Assembly: GCA_013365365.1 (NCBI GenBank)
Contig: JABVXU010000136.1
Span: forward strand, 62,001-126,000
DNA length: 64,000 nucleotides
Direction of reading: 5' to 3'
Source of the DNA: Cruorifilaria tuberocauda
Lineage: Eukaryota > Nematoda > Chromadorea > Rhabditida > Onchocercidae
A model generated the notes under the pieces. That model worked only from the letters and a program-made list of their open reading frames with translations, did no database searches and had not been told where the DNA came from. Of the stretch, positions 63,691 through 64,000 are shown in pieces. The translations under genes and the position numbers were made by a program. Every line of letters begins with the position of its first letter. Position 1 is the stretch's first letter.

Positions 63691-64000
63691 GTAGGTTCAA
63701 TTTAATTATATCACTCATTGTTTCTTAGCTGTATCAGAATAATAATTAACAATTAGTCGTCAATTTTACGCCATATCATTTCTTCTGAACAAAAAAGTTT
63801 TTATCGTTGGTGATTTAACGAACATTTTGGTGACAAAAATGACACATATGGCTCTTTACATGTGGTAACTAGGTTACTTGAAAAATTTTAATATTCAAAG
63901 ATCAAATCTTTGATTAATTACCAAGTCTTCCATATCTCAAAGTCTCTTTTTTCTTAACAAAACGAGGCGAAATAAAATTGTGAAAAAAGTTTTTTCGGTT
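63691..64000 (+). other. Intron of the nuclear receptor gene
   Basis: Begins GTAGGTTC after the zinc-finger exon; no acceptor plus coding exon was recognised before the window ends. Confidence 0.6.

Overview
This looks like nuclear DNA of a parasitic nematode, probably a spirurid or filarial-type worm. The DNA is strongly AT-rich, genes are split by many short introns, and almost every gene has an isolated 3' splice acceptor a few to a few dozen bases before its start codon, as expected for spliced-leader trans-splicing. The proteins are metazoan. No bacterial operons, transposon proteins, viral genes, CRISPR arrays, rRNA or tRNA genes were seen. All gene models were assembled by hand from exon homology, splice sites and reading phase. 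Most add up to an integral codon count close to the size of the human protein as I recall it (SF3B3 about 1214 aa, PRMT9 843, CPT2 643, citrate synthase 464, NuSAP 435).

Layout. 1-2936 (-): 5' part of Integrator subunit 13 (Asunder), running off the left edge. 3589-6711 (+): NuSAP-like spindle protein. 7447-11795 (+): carnitine palmitoyltransferase 2. 12282-13457 (+): complex I assembly factor NDUFAF3. 14668-19743 (+): PRMT9. 21453-24179 (-): an unassigned four-helix membrane protein. 27488-44298 (-): 28-exon SF3B3. Its 6-kb intron 21 contains a complete amine-type GPCR gene on the opposite strand (33330-36355). 48010-48908 (+): unassigned single-pass membrane protein. 50171-54122 (-): mitochondrial citrate synthase. 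54123-63612: gene-poor and repeat-rich. 63613-63690 (+): an exon with the first zinc finger of a knirps-like nuclear receptor that continues past the right edge.

Themes. RNA processing is well represented: INTS13 (Integrator), SF3B3 (U2 snRNP SF3b) and PRMT9, which in mammals methylates SF3B2, the partner of SF3B3. CPT2, NDUFAF3 and citrate synthase are mitochondrial energy genes. NuSAP, CPT2, NDUFAF3 and PRMT9 are head-to-tail on + and could be partly co-transcribed.

The most notable signal is in splicing. Four introns in three genes can only be joined in frame, and in agreement with homologues, by using a GC donor, and all four read AG|GCATG(A/T). That is 4 of 89 modelled introns. AAG acceptors, and one GAG, are also frequent.
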